From Lewinellaceae bacterium (lineage in GTDB: Bacteria; Bacteroidota; Bacteroidia; Chitinophagales; Saprospiraceae), in assembly GCA_020636075.1 (NCBI GenBank), contig JACJYO010000014.1:1-64000 (forward strand): a stretch of DNA of 64,000 nucleotides. Direction: 5' to 3'. Position numbers and translations under genes: made by a program. Shown in pieces: positions 43,550-53,225 of this stretch. The notes beneath the pieces were generated by a model, which saw nothing but the letters and a program-made list of their open reading frames with translations, searched no databases and was not told the DNA's origin. How positions within the stretch are numbered: the first letter of the stretch is position 1; each line of letters begins with the position of its first letter.

Positions 43550-44506
43550 ATGAAAGTAACCGAACATTTTGCGAAGGCGAAGGGGAAGACACTGATCTCC
43601 TTTGAAGTATTGCCACCGCTGAAAGGTGGGAGTATGGAGACGATTTTTAGTACGCTGGATGTGCTGATGGAATTCAAGCCGCCCTTCATTGATGTGACTT
43701 ATCATCGGGAGGAATACATTTATAAAGTACGACCATCCGGGTATTACGAAAAAGCGGCTATTCGCAAACGCCCCGGCACGGTAGGCATTTGCGCGGCGCT
43801 CATGCACCGCTATGATGTGGATGCGATACCGCATTTGATTTGCGGCGGCTTCTCAACCGATGAAACGGAAAATGCGTTGATTGATCTCAACTTCCTCGGA
43901 ATCAACAATGTTTTGGCACTGCGTGGCGATGCCCGCCAGTTTGAAGAGCGTTTTGTGCCCCACGATCAGGGACATAAATACGCGCTCGACCTGGTGCGCC
44001 AGATGGTAAGCATGAATGAGGGTAAGTACCTCGATCCGGACATTGTGAATGGTCAGAAGACGGATTTCTGTATCGGAGTGGCGGGCTATCCGGAGAAGCA
44101 CTTTGAAGCCCCAAATTTTGATGTAGACCTGGCTTACACCAAAAAGAAGGTGGATGCCGGAGCGCACTATATCGTTACGCAAATGTTTTTTGACAACCAG
44201 AAGTATTTCGACTATGTCGATGCATGCCGTAAAATTGGCATTGAGGTTCCCATTGTGCCGGGCCTGAAGCCGTTGACAAAAAGTTACCAGTTAAATTCCA
44301 TCCCACGGAAGTTTTTTGTCAACATGCCCAAAGACCTGGTTAACGAGGCGCTTAAAGCAAAAGATCAGGAAGCCATCCGGCAAGTTGGTATCGAGTGGTG
44401 TATCCAGCAATCCAGGGAGCTGAAAGCGGCGGGTGTACCCTGCCTGCATTACTACACCATGGGCGATACGGAAACAATACGGCAGATTGCTGCAGCGGTA
44501 TCCTAG
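43550..44506 (+). CDS. metF: Methylenetetrahydrofolate reductase
   Basis: A 318-residue MetF: flavin-dependent reduction of 5,10-methylene- to 5-methyl-tetrahydrofolate for methionine synthesis, in the cytoplasm. The family blocks are visible: LISFEVLPPLKG at the start, PFIDVTYHREE, ICAALMHRYDVDAIPHLICG, NVLALRGDAR, FCIGVAGYPEKHFEAPNFDV, DAGAHYIVTQMFFDNQKYF and VPIVPGLKP. A complete normal-length enzyme, 37 bases after the TMTC-like gene, with no riboswitch in the short gap. The gene downstream is unrelated in function. Confidence 0.95.
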   Translation: MKVTEHFAKAKGKTLISFEVLPPLKGGSMETIFSTLDVLMEFKPPFIDVTYHREEYIYKVRPSGYYEKAAIRKRPGTVGICAALMHRYDVDAIPHLICGGFSTDETENALIDLNFLGINNVLALRGDARQFEERFVPHDQGHKYALDLVRQMVSMNEGKYLDPDIVNGQKTDFCIGVAGYPEKHFEAPNFDVDLAYTKKKVDAGAHYIVTQMFFDNQKYFDYVDACRKIGIEVPIVPGLKPLTKSYQLNSIPRKFFVNMPKDLVNEALKAKDQEAIRQVGIEWCIQQSRELKAAGVPCLHYYTMGDTETIRQIAAAVS

Positions 44507-44655
44507 CCTTTGGCCATTTTAGGCATTTTCGCATCGCACAAAGCGTTCAAATTTTCGTTTCCCTATAAAACTACCCAACTTGTGCGCAGAATTGGCGCCT
44601 GGCTACCCTGTAGTGCTCAGCCATAGGGAAGACACAAGGAACCACCACATTGCTT

Positions 44656-45639
44656 ATGAGAGAACTGCTTTTTGCCTTGCTCCTTTTAACCGGCCTGGAG
44701 GTCCATGCCCAGGACCCTATATTTTCCCAGTTTTATGCAGCGCCCCTGCAGTTAAATCCTGCATTTGCCGGGAGTAGCTACGCGCCGCGCGCTGGTGCAG
44801 CTTACCGCAATCAATGGACCGGCTTTAATAGTGCATACCGTACGTACGCCGTTTTTTACGAACAAAGTCTGGATCGTTTCAACAGCGGCATTGGTTTCAA
44901 CCTTGAAGGTGACAATGCCGGCGATGGCATTTTGCGTACCACCCGCTTTTCTTTGAATTATGCCTACCGGCTAAAGATTTCGGATCAACTGGCCGTTAAA
45001 ATCGGAGCTGAAGCCGGCATGCATCAAACTGCGTTGGATTGGGACCAACTTGTATTCCCCGACCAGCTTGACCCGATAGAGGGTGCCGTAATAACGACCT
45101 CTGAGCAACGGCCCGATCAGTTAAATAAAACCCTGTTCGATGTCTCTTCAGGATTACTGTTGCTCAGCAACCGTTTTTGGCTGGGCGTTGGGCTAAAGCA
45201 CCTCAACACCCCTAACCAGGGTTATTTGCTTTTGAACGATAATTTATCCGGTGGCTTGCCGTTGCGCTATACAGTGCATGGCGGCACCGAGATCATTGTT
45301 AAGAAGGGCAATAAAGCACAATCTGCCTCGTTTATCTCCCCGAATTTCCTCTTTGTTTCACAGGGGCCATTTAAGCAAGTAAATATCGGCGCCTATGCGG
45401 CACTCGGGCCAGTTTTCACCGGTATCTGGTTTCGGCACACTTTTGAAAACTCAGATGCTGCGATTTTGATGCTGGGATTCAGACAAGAGATGTTCAAAAT
45501 AGGCCTTAGCTACGACCTGACGGTGTCTGGTTTGGCCGGGCGAGCCGGCGGCACATACGAATTAAGCTTTGGCATTTTTTTCGATAAAGGCAAAAAGCGC
45601 CCCTTCGACCTCAACGATTGCACAAAAATGTTTCACTAA
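44656..45639 (+). CDS. PorP/SprF family type IX secretion-associated membrane protein
   Basis: A 327-residue outer-membrane barrel of the PorP/SprF family. Signal peptide MRELLFALLLLTGLEVHAQ, then the family hallmark DPIFSQFYAAPLQLNPAFAG, AYRNQW and strand after strand ending with GGTYELSFGIFFDKG. PorP/SprF proteins help deliver or attach T9SS adhesins and gliding proteins on the cell surface. It precedes gldJ by 168 bases in the same direction. ATG 44656 is used (TTG 44650 is an alternative). Confidence 0.86.
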   Translation: MRELLFALLLLTGLEVHAQDPIFSQFYAAPLQLNPAFAGSSYAPRAGAAYRNQWTGFNSAYRTYAVFYEQSLDRFNSGIGFNLEGDNAGDGILRTTRFSLNYAYRLKISDQLAVKIGAEAGMHQTALDWDQLVFPDQLDPIEGAVITTSEQRPDQLNKTLFDVSSGLLLLSNRFWLGVGLKHLNTPNQGYLLLNDNLSGGLPLRYTVHGGTEIIVKKGNKAQSASFISPNFLFVSQGPFKQVNIGAYAALGPVFTGIWFRHTFENSDAAILMLGFRQEMFKIGLSYDLTVSGLAGRAGGTYELSFGIFFDKGKKRPFDLNDCTKMFH

Positions 45640-45663
45640 TTGGCGCTATCGCCATATTTTTTA
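45640..45663 (+). terminator. Short terminator after porP/sprF-like gene
   Basis: Short stem GGCG/CGCC around CTAT followed by ATATTTTTTAA. Weak, but in the right place. Confidence 0.4.
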
Positions 45664-45766
45664 ATGAAGTGACAGTGAAATGATAAAATTGACGAATGCC
45701 TAAAATAATAGGTTGGTCATTCGTTAAAATTTGGCAAGTGCCTGATAGTGAAATGTTTTATTTGCC

Positions 45767-45774
45767 TACATTTG
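45767..45774 (+). promoter_or_regulatory. -7 promoter element of gldJ
   Basis: TACATTTG matches TAnnTTTG, 33 bases before the gldJ ATG 45808. The position supports a promoter separate from the porP/sprF gene. Confidence 0.5.
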
Positions 45775-45807
45775 CTGCTCATTTTTCAAAACCTGCTAGT
45801 TAATACG

Positions 45808-47316
45808 ATGAAAAAAACACTCATTCACGGGTTAAGCCTTCTTCTGCTGGGTCTGTTAGTGGTGAGCTGCGGCCGGAAGACCGAACGCTCCTCTACCACC
45901 AACTGGAAATACAATGACCAAAAGTGGGGAGGCTTTGAAAAATTGGATTACGAAGGCCAGGCCACTGGTCCGAACCTGGTTATGATCGAGGGTGGTACGT
46001 TTACCCAAGGTTTGACCGACCAGGATGTTACGTTTGAATGGAATAACGTGCCGCGCCGTGTAACGGTCTCGTCTTTCTATATGGACGAAACAGAAGTAGC
46101 CAATATTGATTACCGCGAGTATCTCTTCTGGGTTTTAAATACCTGGGGATCAACCTATCCTGAAGTTTGGAAGCGCGCCTTGCCGGATACACTTGTCTGG
46201 CGTGAGGAACTGGCTTACAACGAACCACTGGTGGAAACCTATTTCCGCCACCCGGCTTATGACGATTATCCTGTTGTGGGCGTCAACTGGTTGCAGGCCA
46301 ATGAATACTGCAAATGGCGTACAGACCGTGTCAACGAGATGATCCTTATTGAGCGCGGTATTCTGGAAAATACGCCTGACCAGAAAAACGAAAATAACTT
46401 CAACACCGAAGCGTATCTCGTTGGCCAATACGAAGGTTCGGTGCGTAAAAACCTGCCGGATCGCCGTACAGGTGGTGAGCGCCATGTTCGCCTCGAAGAC
46501 GGCATCCTGTTGCCGGTTTACCGTCTGCCAACGGAAGCAGAGTGGGAATATGCCGCACTGTCGCTCCTAGGCAACCAGGCCACCAGCAAAGACGAGCTGA
46601 TCACCGACCGCCGGATATATCCTTGGGACGGTAACACAGTCCGCTATCAAAAGCGCAATAAGTACCAGGGTAAAATGCTGGCCAACTTCAAGCGCAGTGC
46701 GGGTGACTACGGTGGTATGGCTGGTGCGCTGAACGATAAAGCCTTCTCGCCGTCTCCGGTGCGTTCGAACTGGCCGAATGACTATGGCTTGTACAATATG
46801 GCTGGTAACGTAAATGAATGGACTGCTGACCTCTTCCGTCCGTTGACTTCTACTGACCTTGTGGATGTAGAAAACATGGACCTGAACCCATATCGTGGTA
46901 ACATCTTCATGACCAAAGCGGTAGACCCGGAAACTGGCGCTCCGATTACAAAAGATAGCCTTGGCCGCCTGCAATATGAATTGATGGATACTACTGCCAC
47001 TGCGCTTCGCGACAACTACAAGCGCCCTGAGGTGTATAACTACCTGGACGGCGATAAAGAGTCGGAGGTGGAATACCGTTATGGCATCAGCACCCTGATC
47101 AGCGATAAAGCGCGTGTGATCAAAGGTGGCTCTTGGGCCGACCGTGCCTGGTGGTTGTCACCTGGTGCACGCCGCTTCCTTGAAGAAGACAAAGCCAGCA
47201 AAACCGTTGGCTTCCGTTGCTCGATGACCCGTGTGGGTTCGCCTACTGCCGATGGCGATCCTGCTGGTAATCAGTTTAAGACGAAGAAAAAATCGGTTAA
47301 GCGCCGGTACAAATAA
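45808..47316 (+). CDS. gldJ: Gliding motility lipoprotein GldJ
   Basis: A 502-residue lipoprotein with signal MKKTLIHGLSLLLLGLLVVSC and a formylglycine-generating-enzyme/SUMF1-like fold. Motifs: MIEGGTFTQGL, FYMDETEVANIDYREYLFWV, YPVVGVNWLQANEYCKWR, RLPTEAEWEYAA, YGLYNMAGNVNEWTAD, RVIKGGSWADRAWW and TVGFRCSMTR. GldJ has lost the catalytic role of this fold and is a structural part of the gliding/T9SS machinery. The murF gene next door in the same direction is also the usual neighbour. A strong terminator (47374-47408) follows, so murF is likely transcribed separately. Confidence 0.9.
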   Translation: MKKTLIHGLSLLLLGLLVVSCGRKTERSSTTNWKYNDQKWGGFEKLDYEGQATGPNLVMIEGGTFTQGLTDQDVTFEWNNVPRRVTVSSFYMDETEVANIDYREYLFWVLNTWGSTYPEVWKRALPDTLVWREELAYNEPLVETYFRHPAYDDYPVVGVNWLQANEYCKWRTDRVNEMILIERGILENTPDQKNENNFNTEAYLVGQYEGSVRKNLPDRRTGGERHVRLEDGILLPVYRLPTEAEWEYAALSLLGNQATSKDELITDRRIYPWDGNTVRYQKRNKYQGKMLANFKRSAGDYGGMAGALNDKAFSPSPVRSNWPNDYGLYNMAGNVNEWTADLFRPLTSTDLVDVENMDLNPYRGNIFMTKAVDPETGAPITKDSLGRLQYELMDTTATALRDNYKRPEVYNYLDGDKESEVEYRYGISTLISDKARVIKGGSWADRAWWLSPGARRFLEEDKASKTVGFRCSMTRVGSPTADGDPAGNQFKTKKKSVKRRYK

Positions 47317-47373
47317 ATTGAAATGAATTGAAGTAGATCTATTATCGTACTTCAATTATATATTTCTACCTTT

Positions 47374-47408
47374 AAAACGGGAGGGGCATCAAGTCCCTCC
47401 CGTTTTTT
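47374..47408 (+). terminator. Intrinsic terminator after gldJ
   Basis: AAAACGGGAGGG pairs with CCCTCCCGTTTT across a 9-base loop and is followed by TTTTATG. Classic rho-independent shape. Confidence 0.9.
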
Positions 47409-47501
47409 ATGATTATGCTCACTTGTCATTAGGTTTGGTGCGGATTTAAATAGGAAGGGTCTTATCTGTTGGTATTTTTTTTCGCAACTTTAGATGCTAA
47501 A

Positions 47502-48815
47502 ATGATTACGCTGGATTACCTGTATTCGATCTACAAACAGCACCCTGTGGTTTGTACTGATACACGGCAACTCACTGCCGGATGTGTTTTTTTTGCCTTG
47601 AAAGGTGAAAATTTTGATGGCAATCAGTTTGCTGCCCAGGCTTTGACCGAGGGCGCTGCGTATGCCATTATTGATGATCCCGCCATACAATACGATTCAA
47701 AGCAATACCTTTTAGTCGCCGATGTATTGGAAAGCCTGCAGCAACTTGCGGCGCATCATCGCCGCCAATTTGATATCCCGGTGATTGCAATTGGAGGGTC
47801 TAATGGCAAAACAACCACGAAAGAATTAGTTGCTGCCGTCTTGAGCAGCCACTACCCATGCCATGCTACAACCGGCAACCTGAACAACCACATTGGTGTG
47901 CCACTTACCTTGCTGGCCATGCCGGCTGAAACAGAGGTGGCTGTTATCGAAATGGGGACGAATCAGCCTGGCGATATTGCCTTTTTGTGTGAAATAGCAG
48001 CGCCTACGCACGGCTTGCTTACGAATATTGGCAAAGAGCATCTCGAAGGTTTTGGAAGTTTGGCTGGTGTAAAAAAGGCAGAGGGTGAGCTTTTTCAGTA
48101 TCTGGCGAAAAAAGATGGTTGTGTGTTTGTGAATACTGCAGAACGCTATCTCAGCGCGATGTCTGGGAAAAACCGTAAGCGGGTATTTTATGCAGAAAAA
48201 GAAACTCTGAGCCCTCAGGAAAGCGTGATCGATATCCGCTTGCTGGAGGCAAACCCTTACCTGCGGTTGGCGTTTTTGTCGGAACATAACATGCCTGTGG
48301 AGGTGCGTTCGCAATTGATTGGTCGTCATAATTTTCAAAATATTATGACAGCTGTTGCGCTGGGTGTTTATTTCAAAGTGCCCGCAGCGAAAATCAAATC
48401 GGCCATCGAATCGTATGTACCGGCCAACAACCGGTCGCAATTGCTCCGCCAAAATGGCAATACCATTTTACTGGATGCCTACAATGCTAATCCGTCCAGC
48501 ATGCGCGTAGCCTTGGAAACGCTTCAAACGGTAAAGGCATCGCAAAAAATTGCTGTTTTGGGTGATATGCTTGAATTAGGGGCAGCAAGCTTGACCGAGC
48601 ATCAGGCGATCTTGCGTTTGGCTGCCCGGTGCAAATTTGACCGCCTGGTTGTGGTAGGCCCCGAATTTGGGCGTTGTGCACCCGAAAAATTTAAAGCACT
48701 CCATTTCTCCGACACAAGCGCCGCGAAAACCTGGTTTGAGACACAAAAATTTGATGATGCGTTTATACTGCTAAAAGCATCCCGGGGTATCAAACTGGAG
48801 CGGGTGCTCGGTTGA
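47502..48815 (+). CDS. murF: UDP-MurNAc-tripeptide:D-Ala-D-Ala ligase (MurF)
   Basis: A 437-residue MurF that adds D-Ala-D-Ala to the UDP-MurNAc tripeptide in the cytoplasm. N-terminal substrate domain (TDTRQLTAGCVFFALKGENF), central ATPase with P-loop GGSNGKTTTKE, EMGTNQPGDI, and C-terminal domain with LLDAYNANPSSMRVALETL. A normal, complete protein. A second MurF domain is found in the fusion at 59910-62438. ATG 47502 is chosen; earlier starts would be unusual. Confidence 0.93.
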   Translation: MITLDYLYSIYKQHPVVCTDTRQLTAGCVFFALKGENFDGNQFAAQALTEGAAYAIIDDPAIQYDSKQYLLVADVLESLQQLAAHHRRQFDIPVIAIGGSNGKTTTKELVAAVLSSHYPCHATTGNLNNHIGVPLTLLAMPAETEVAVIEMGTNQPGDIAFLCEIAAPTHGLLTNIGKEHLEGFGSLAGVKKAEGELFQYLAKKDGCVFVNTAERYLSAMSGKNRKRVFYAEKETLSPQESVIDIRLLEANPYLRLAFLSEHNMPVEVRSQLIGRHNFQNIMTAVALGVYFKVPAAKIKSAIESYVPANNRSQLLRQNGNTILLDAYNANPSSMRVALETLQTVKASQKIAVLGDMLELGAASLTEHQAILRLAARCKFDRLVVVGPEFGRCAPEKFKALHFSDTSAAKTWFETQKFDDAFILLKASRGIKLERVLG

Positions 48816-48836
48816 ACCGCTATAAAAATTGCTTTG

Positions 48837-49946
48837 TTAATCGAATCGGTTCAACGCTTGCAGAAGCCTGTCTGATAATTCTTCCCGGCAGGCGGCCTGA
48901 TAATCCTGGTAAGAGCATGGAATCAGGTAATGCCGCTGGTATTTTTCCTTGGGATTTGCGGGCGTTTGCATCCACCAGCGGCCACTCTTGGTGCTTTTCC
49001 AAAAAGTCAGCTGATGGTTTAAGTGGCGAAAATCGACGATATACTCCGTCAGCCCGTCTTTTGAGGCAGGGTAATCATTTTTCCGATTGAAAAAGCCCTC
49101 CAAAAAGTACCACACCATCTGACTTATAGCCTGGGCCGTTTGCTGGTGCGGATCCTGATCCTGTTGGTAGCCAAAAATGCCAAATGAACTCAGCTTGTCG
49201 CTCATGCCGGCATAGCGGCAAATCTGGCAGGCTTCTTCTACGAAATACCCGGAAGGTGAAGGCTGGGCGACACCCGGGGCCTCACTTTGCTTCAGTGCAC
49301 TCAGGTGAAAAGTTAGCAAATCGGCATCCCGCAAAATAGGCTCAGCTTCTTCAATTGATGCCCGTGTTTTACCCAGGCGCAGCAAATCAAAATTATTTTT
49401 TGTCAAAAAATCAACCACCCTGGGCTCCGTTTGATGGGTTTGAAAGCCAACCAACCCAAAGTGAAATAACAAAGGATGCCGTGGCTGAAGCAATGGGCTG
49501 TACGCCGCCCGGCTATCGGTCGCAGCGTCCGCGTCCGATAACTGAATAGACTCATCCACAGCCACCAGATTGACCAGCGATTTCCGTTCAAGGTAGGCGA
49601 GAAACTGGGCCCGTGCCAGGTCGTTTTTCTGTGCCAGAAGAACGGGTAATATATTGCCACTGAGTAATTCAAAGAATACAGGGATAAGTACCGAAGGCTC
49701 TGCACGTCGCAGGTTGCCTAAATCGACCACAGCACCTGCCGGAAAATTATAGGCAGTTCGGTATAGTGCTGCGCGCACGGCACTGGCTTCCCGGTCCCCT
49801 GCGCCAATGAGCGCTACCCGTACCCCACTTAAATCGGGAAAGGAAAGCCCGTGAAGTGCGATATTTTTTCCAAAAGCGCTATCCGGCAATTGATCGATAC
49901 TCTTTCGGGTGGTAGCGGTCAGGGGTTTTAACCAATTCTGCAACAT
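48837..49946 (-). CDS. Arginase/formimidoylglutamase-fold protein lacking metal ligands
   Basis: A 369-residue member of the ureohydrolase fold in the Bacteroidota-specific branch usually labelled formimidoylglutamase. The recognisable stretch is ILRDADLLTFHLSALKQSEA, then GYFVEEACQICRYAGMSDKL and IFGYQQDQDPHQQTAQ. The usual manganese signatures are degraded: GGDHS is replaced by LLAQKND, DAHxD by LVAVDESIQL, and SxDxDxxDP by TFHLSALKQ. The enzyme may therefore be inactive or use another chemistry. No hut genes lie nearby. ATG 49946 is preferred to TTG 50018. Confidence 0.75.
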   Translation of the reverse strand: MLQNWLKPLTATTRKSIDQLPDSAFGKNIALHGLSFPDLSGVRVALIGAGDREASAVRAALYRTAYNFPAGAVVDLGNLRRAEPSVLIPVFFELLSGNILPVLLAQKNDLARAQFLAYLERKSLVNLVAVDESIQLSDADAATDSRAAYSPLLQPRHPLLFHFGLVGFQTHQTEPRVVDFLTKNNFDLLRLGKTRASIEEAEPILRDADLLTFHLSALKQSEAPGVAQPSPSGYFVEEACQICRYAGMSDKLSSFGIFGYQQDQDPHQQTAQAISQMVWYFLEGFFNRKNDYPASKDGLTEYIVDFRHLNHQLTFWKSTKSGRWWMQTPANPKEKYQRHYLIPCSYQDYQAACREELSDRLLQALNRFD

Positions 49947-50076
49947 GGCAATTTGTTTTGCCAGCAAAAAACGGAGTTTGCGCCGGAATTCAGTCAAGAA
50001 AAATAACCTGATCTGCAAATCCTAAAGTAAACAGACACAATTTTCAGGCTATCCAAACAATGCAGGTGGATTTATC

Positions 50077-50084
50077 TACTTTTG
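50077..50084 (+). promoter_or_regulatory. -7 promoter element of glutamate dehydrogenase gene
   Basis: TACTTTTG matches TAnnTTTG. It lies 108 bases before ATG 50193. Since transcription would begin near 50092, a start at GTG 50103 is possible but would be very close to the 5' end; ATG 50193 fits the family length better. Confidence 0.5.
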
Positions 50085-50192
50085 CGCCGCCTTTAAAAAA
50101 GCGTGTTCAGGGTCTGTTCCGAAACAGCGGATTACGCTTTGAACGCCGGTCAGTATTATCCTGAACTTATTCAAACAGAAGCAAAGAATTCA

Positions 50193-51434
50193 ATGGAAGA
50201 ATTGGAATTACTTAAGCGCTACAAAGAAAAACAACCGGAAATTGTTTTTGAATGGCATGATTCCGAAACCGGTGCTGAAGGTTGGATCGTTATCAACTCC
50301 TTGCGCAATGGCGCGGCAGGCGGAGGCACTCGTATGCGCCCCGGGCTCACCCGGGAGGAGGTTACATCACTGGCCAAAGTAATGGAAATTAAATTCAGCG
50401 TTTGTGGCCCGCCAATTGGCGGTGCCAAAAGCGGAATAAATTTTGACCCGAAAGACCCCCGGCGTCAGGAGGTGCTCACCCGTTGGTATAAGGCCGTATT
50501 GCCGATTTTGAAACATTATTATGGTACAGGTGGAGATCTAAACGTCGACGAATTAAAAGACGTTGTGCCTATAACGGAAGACCTCGGCCTCTGGCATCCG
50601 CAAGAAGGCATTGTGAAAGGTCATTTAAAAGCAGCAAAAGGAGAGCAAATTAATATTATCGGCCAATTGCGTTATGGTTGCACCAAAATTGTTGAAGATC
50701 CGGAGTATGTGCCAGAGGGTAGCAACAATAAATACGCAGTGGCTGATTTGATCACCGGTTATGGTGTAGCGGAATCGATCCGGCACTTTTATGACTTGTA
50801 CCAAAACCGGACCCCGGCGGGTAAAACAGCCATTATTCAAGGCTGGGGAAATGTCGCATCGGCGGCGGCCTGCTACCTCGCTAAGGAGGGGGTAAAAGTG
50901 ATCGGGATCATTGACCGCGAAGGGGGCATGCTACGCCCGGAAGGGTATACGCTTGATGAGATCAAGCAACTGTTTAATACCAAAAACGGGAATAAGCTGG
51001 AAGCCCCGGATTTATTGCCATTTGAAACGGTAAATGCTCAAATTTGGAACATGGGCGCTCAAATATTTGTACCAGGCGCAGCCTCCAAACTTATTACCCG
51101 GGAGCAAGTGGATGCTATGCTGAAAGGCGGGCTTGAAGTCATTGCATGCGGCGCAAATGTACCATTCGTAGATGATGGAATTTTCTTTGGCCCAACAGCC
51201 ACCTTTACAGACGAGCATACCGCACTTATTCCCGACTTTATTGCAAACTGCGGAATGGCCCGTGTATTTGCCTACCTGATGCACCCCGAAGCCACCTTGA
51301 CCGACGAGGCTATCTTTGGCGACACCTCCTCCACGATTCGACGTGCGCTGAACGAAGTGAGAAAAATTAACCCTACACCAAATAAAATTTCTTCTAATGC
51401 CCTATATTTGGCCCTTAGAAAGCTGGGAACTTGA
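50193..51434 (+). CDS. Glu/Leu/Phe/Val dehydrogenase family enzyme
   Basis: A 413-residue amino-acid dehydrogenase. It shows the glycine-rich substrate region GGGTRMRPGLTREEV, the Lys-containing GGAKSGINFDP, the segment YYGTGGDLNVDELK, TGYGVAESI and the Rossmann entry IIQGWGNVASAAACYLA. It interconverts an L-amino acid, probably glutamate, and its 2-oxo acid with ammonium. The exact amino acid cannot be fixed by eye. The frame is open to 50103, but ATG 50193 gives the family length. Confidence 0.87.
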   Translation: MEELELLKRYKEKQPEIVFEWHDSETGAEGWIVINSLRNGAAGGGTRMRPGLTREEVTSLAKVMEIKFSVCGPPIGGAKSGINFDPKDPRRQEVLTRWYKAVLPILKHYYGTGGDLNVDELKDVVPITEDLGLWHPQEGIVKGHLKAAKGEQINIIGQLRYGCTKIVEDPEYVPEGSNNKYAVADLITGYGVAESIRHFYDLYQNRTPAGKTAIIQGWGNVASAAACYLAKEGVKVIGIIDREGGMLRPEGYTLDEIKQLFNTKNGNKLEAPDLLPFETVNAQIWNMGAQIFVPGAASKLITREQVDAMLKGGLEVIACGANVPFVDDGIFFGPTATFTDEHTALIPDFIANCGMARVFAYLMHPEATLTDEAIFGDTSSTIRRALNEVRKINPTPNKISSNALYLALRKLGT

Positions 51435-51564
51435 AATTTCTTAAAAAAAGAACCCTGCAAAAACAGTAAAATAAAAAATTTTTATTCCCATTTTCGCATT
51501 CGCGCCATCACAAACGCGCTTAACTAAACTGTTAACATTTTTTAATTCTAAATGCAGTGACCCT

Positions 51565-53049
51565 ATGACAGTTAGAAACTTAGTATTAGCTGTTCTTTTT
51601 ATTTCTGCAACTTTTGGCCTTTCAGCCCAGGATGCTGCAGCTCCGGGCGGAACTTACCGCTCATTCACACCCGCCGACCAATGGGAACTGGGTGTTGATC
51701 TCGGTGTTCCTTTTGTTGCCGGCGACCTCGACAGCAAACTCGGCTTTGGCGGTGGCCTCCATGTCCGCAAATCGCTTGATCATATCTTCTCTATCCGCGT
51801 AAACGGTTTGTATGCAAAAACAAAAAGCGAAGATACCAACACCAATAGCGAAGCCGAAATGAGCTGGACTTCCGGATCGGCACAATTGGTCGTTACCGTC
51901 AATAACTTCCGCTTTAACAAGCCCTACCGCAAAATTGCAGTCAATGTTTTCGCCGGTCTGGGTATTTCCAAGTTCTCCACCGACTACACCAACATCCCCC
52001 AAGCAGACAATCCATCGGTCCCGAACATGGGTAAGTACGAAGGTGATGTAACCGGTATGTTCGATGCAGGTGTTGGCTTGGCATTTCGGGTAAGCCCGAA
52101 GTTCAATATCGGTCTGGAATACACAGTCCTGTCTGCTTTTGGCGAAGGTGCTGACTTGCTTGACGGCAGCAACAACTTCGGTCGTGATGTAACGACCTTC
52201 CGCGATTTCTTGCACTTCCCGCACCTCTCCCTGAACTTCAACTTGGGTGGTACAGACAAAGCAACCGGTGCTAAAAAATCAGAGCCGCTCTACTGGGCTA
52301 ACCCAATGAGCATGGTGAGCGACGCTATCGTAGCCCTGGAAGCTCGCCCGGTTTATGACCCGACGGACACTGACGGCGACGGCATTATCGACATGATCGA
52401 TGCCGAAAAAGAAAGCCCTGCAGGTGCCCGCGTGGATACCAAAGGTGTAGCGCTGGACAGTGACATGGATAAAGTACCTGACTACAAAGACAAAGAGCCA
52501 TATTCTCCTCCCGGTTACCCGGTTGATGCAAATGGTGTAGCTCAAGTGCCGAAACCCATCACTGAAGCGGATGTTAACCGCATTGTTGATGCTAAACTGG
52601 CCAACTTCAAACTTCCGGTTCAGGAAGGTCTGTCCAACTGGTTCCTCCCGATCATCAATTTTAGCTCGAATAGCTACAACATTGGCTATGGCGAATACAC
52701 CAAACTTTATCAGGTTGCACAAGTATTGAAAGGCAACTCCAAAGTTCGTATCGCCGTAACAGGTCACACCGACGCACGTGGCTCTGAAGGCTACAACAAC
52801 GTGTTGTCTTACAATCGCGCTAAAGCTGCTATCGAATTCCTCGTAAGCCAGCATGGCATCGCTCGCGAACGCCTCGTACTGGATTATGCCGGCGAATCTG
52901 CAGCCATGGTTCCGTCGAAAGGTTCGTCTCAGCTCAACCGCCGTGTTGAGTTTCGCGTAGCGAAAGACGGTGAAGCTGACAAAGATCGTCCGGAAGGTCC
53001 GGATGCAGGCCAAGGTCGCTTCATGGGCAACAAGGCTTCGGGCTATTAA
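51565..53049 (+). CDS. OmpA-family outer-membrane protein
   Basis: A 494-residue protein with signal peptide MTVRNLVLAVLFISATFGLSAQ. Residues ~30-235 form an eight-strand-like porin barrel. A thrombospondin type 3-like calcium-binding linker follows (DTDGDGIIDMIDAEKESP, DSDMDKVPDYKD). Residues ~375-480 are the OmpA peptidoglycan-binding domain with VTGHTDARGSEGYNNVLSYN and RRVEF. It anchors the outer membrane to the wall. Followed by a strong terminator at 53099-53131. Confidence 0.92.
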   Translation: MTVRNLVLAVLFISATFGLSAQDAAAPGGTYRSFTPADQWELGVDLGVPFVAGDLDSKLGFGGGLHVRKSLDHIFSIRVNGLYAKTKSEDTNTNSEAEMSWTSGSAQLVVTVNNFRFNKPYRKIAVNVFAGLGISKFSTDYTNIPQADNPSVPNMGKYEGDVTGMFDAGVGLAFRVSPKFNIGLEYTVLSAFGEGADLLDGSNNFGRDVTTFRDFLHFPHLSLNFNLGGTDKATGAKKSEPLYWANPMSMVSDAIVALEARPVYDPTDTDGDGIIDMIDAEKESPAGARVDTKGVALDSDMDKVPDYKDKEPYSPPGYPVDANGVAQVPKPITEADVNRIVDAKLANFKLPVQEGLSNWFLPIINFSSNSYNIGYGEYTKLYQVAQVLKGNSKVRIAVTGHTDARGSEGYNNVLSYNRAKAAIEFLVSQHGIARERLVLDYAGESAAMVPSKGSSQLNRRVEFRVAKDGEADKDRPEGPDAGQGRFMGNKASGY

Positions 53050-53098
53050 TTTGAAAATTGAAGATTATTATCCGGTTTTCTAACCGGTATTTAGATAC

Positions 53099-53131
53099 AA
53101 AAGCCATCCCGTGTGGGATGGCTTTTGTTGT
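53099..53131 (+). terminator. Intrinsic terminator after OmpA gene
   Basis: AAAAGCCATCCC pairs with GGGATGGCTTTT across GTGT and is followed by GTTGTTTTC. Confidence 0.9.
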
Positions 53132-53225
53132 TTTCGCCAATAATTAACAGATAATAAACCCCATTTTAACCTCGTTTTATGGTACTTTTCTTTTTTTTCA
53201 CGTCAGGAATACCAAAACAATTGAT

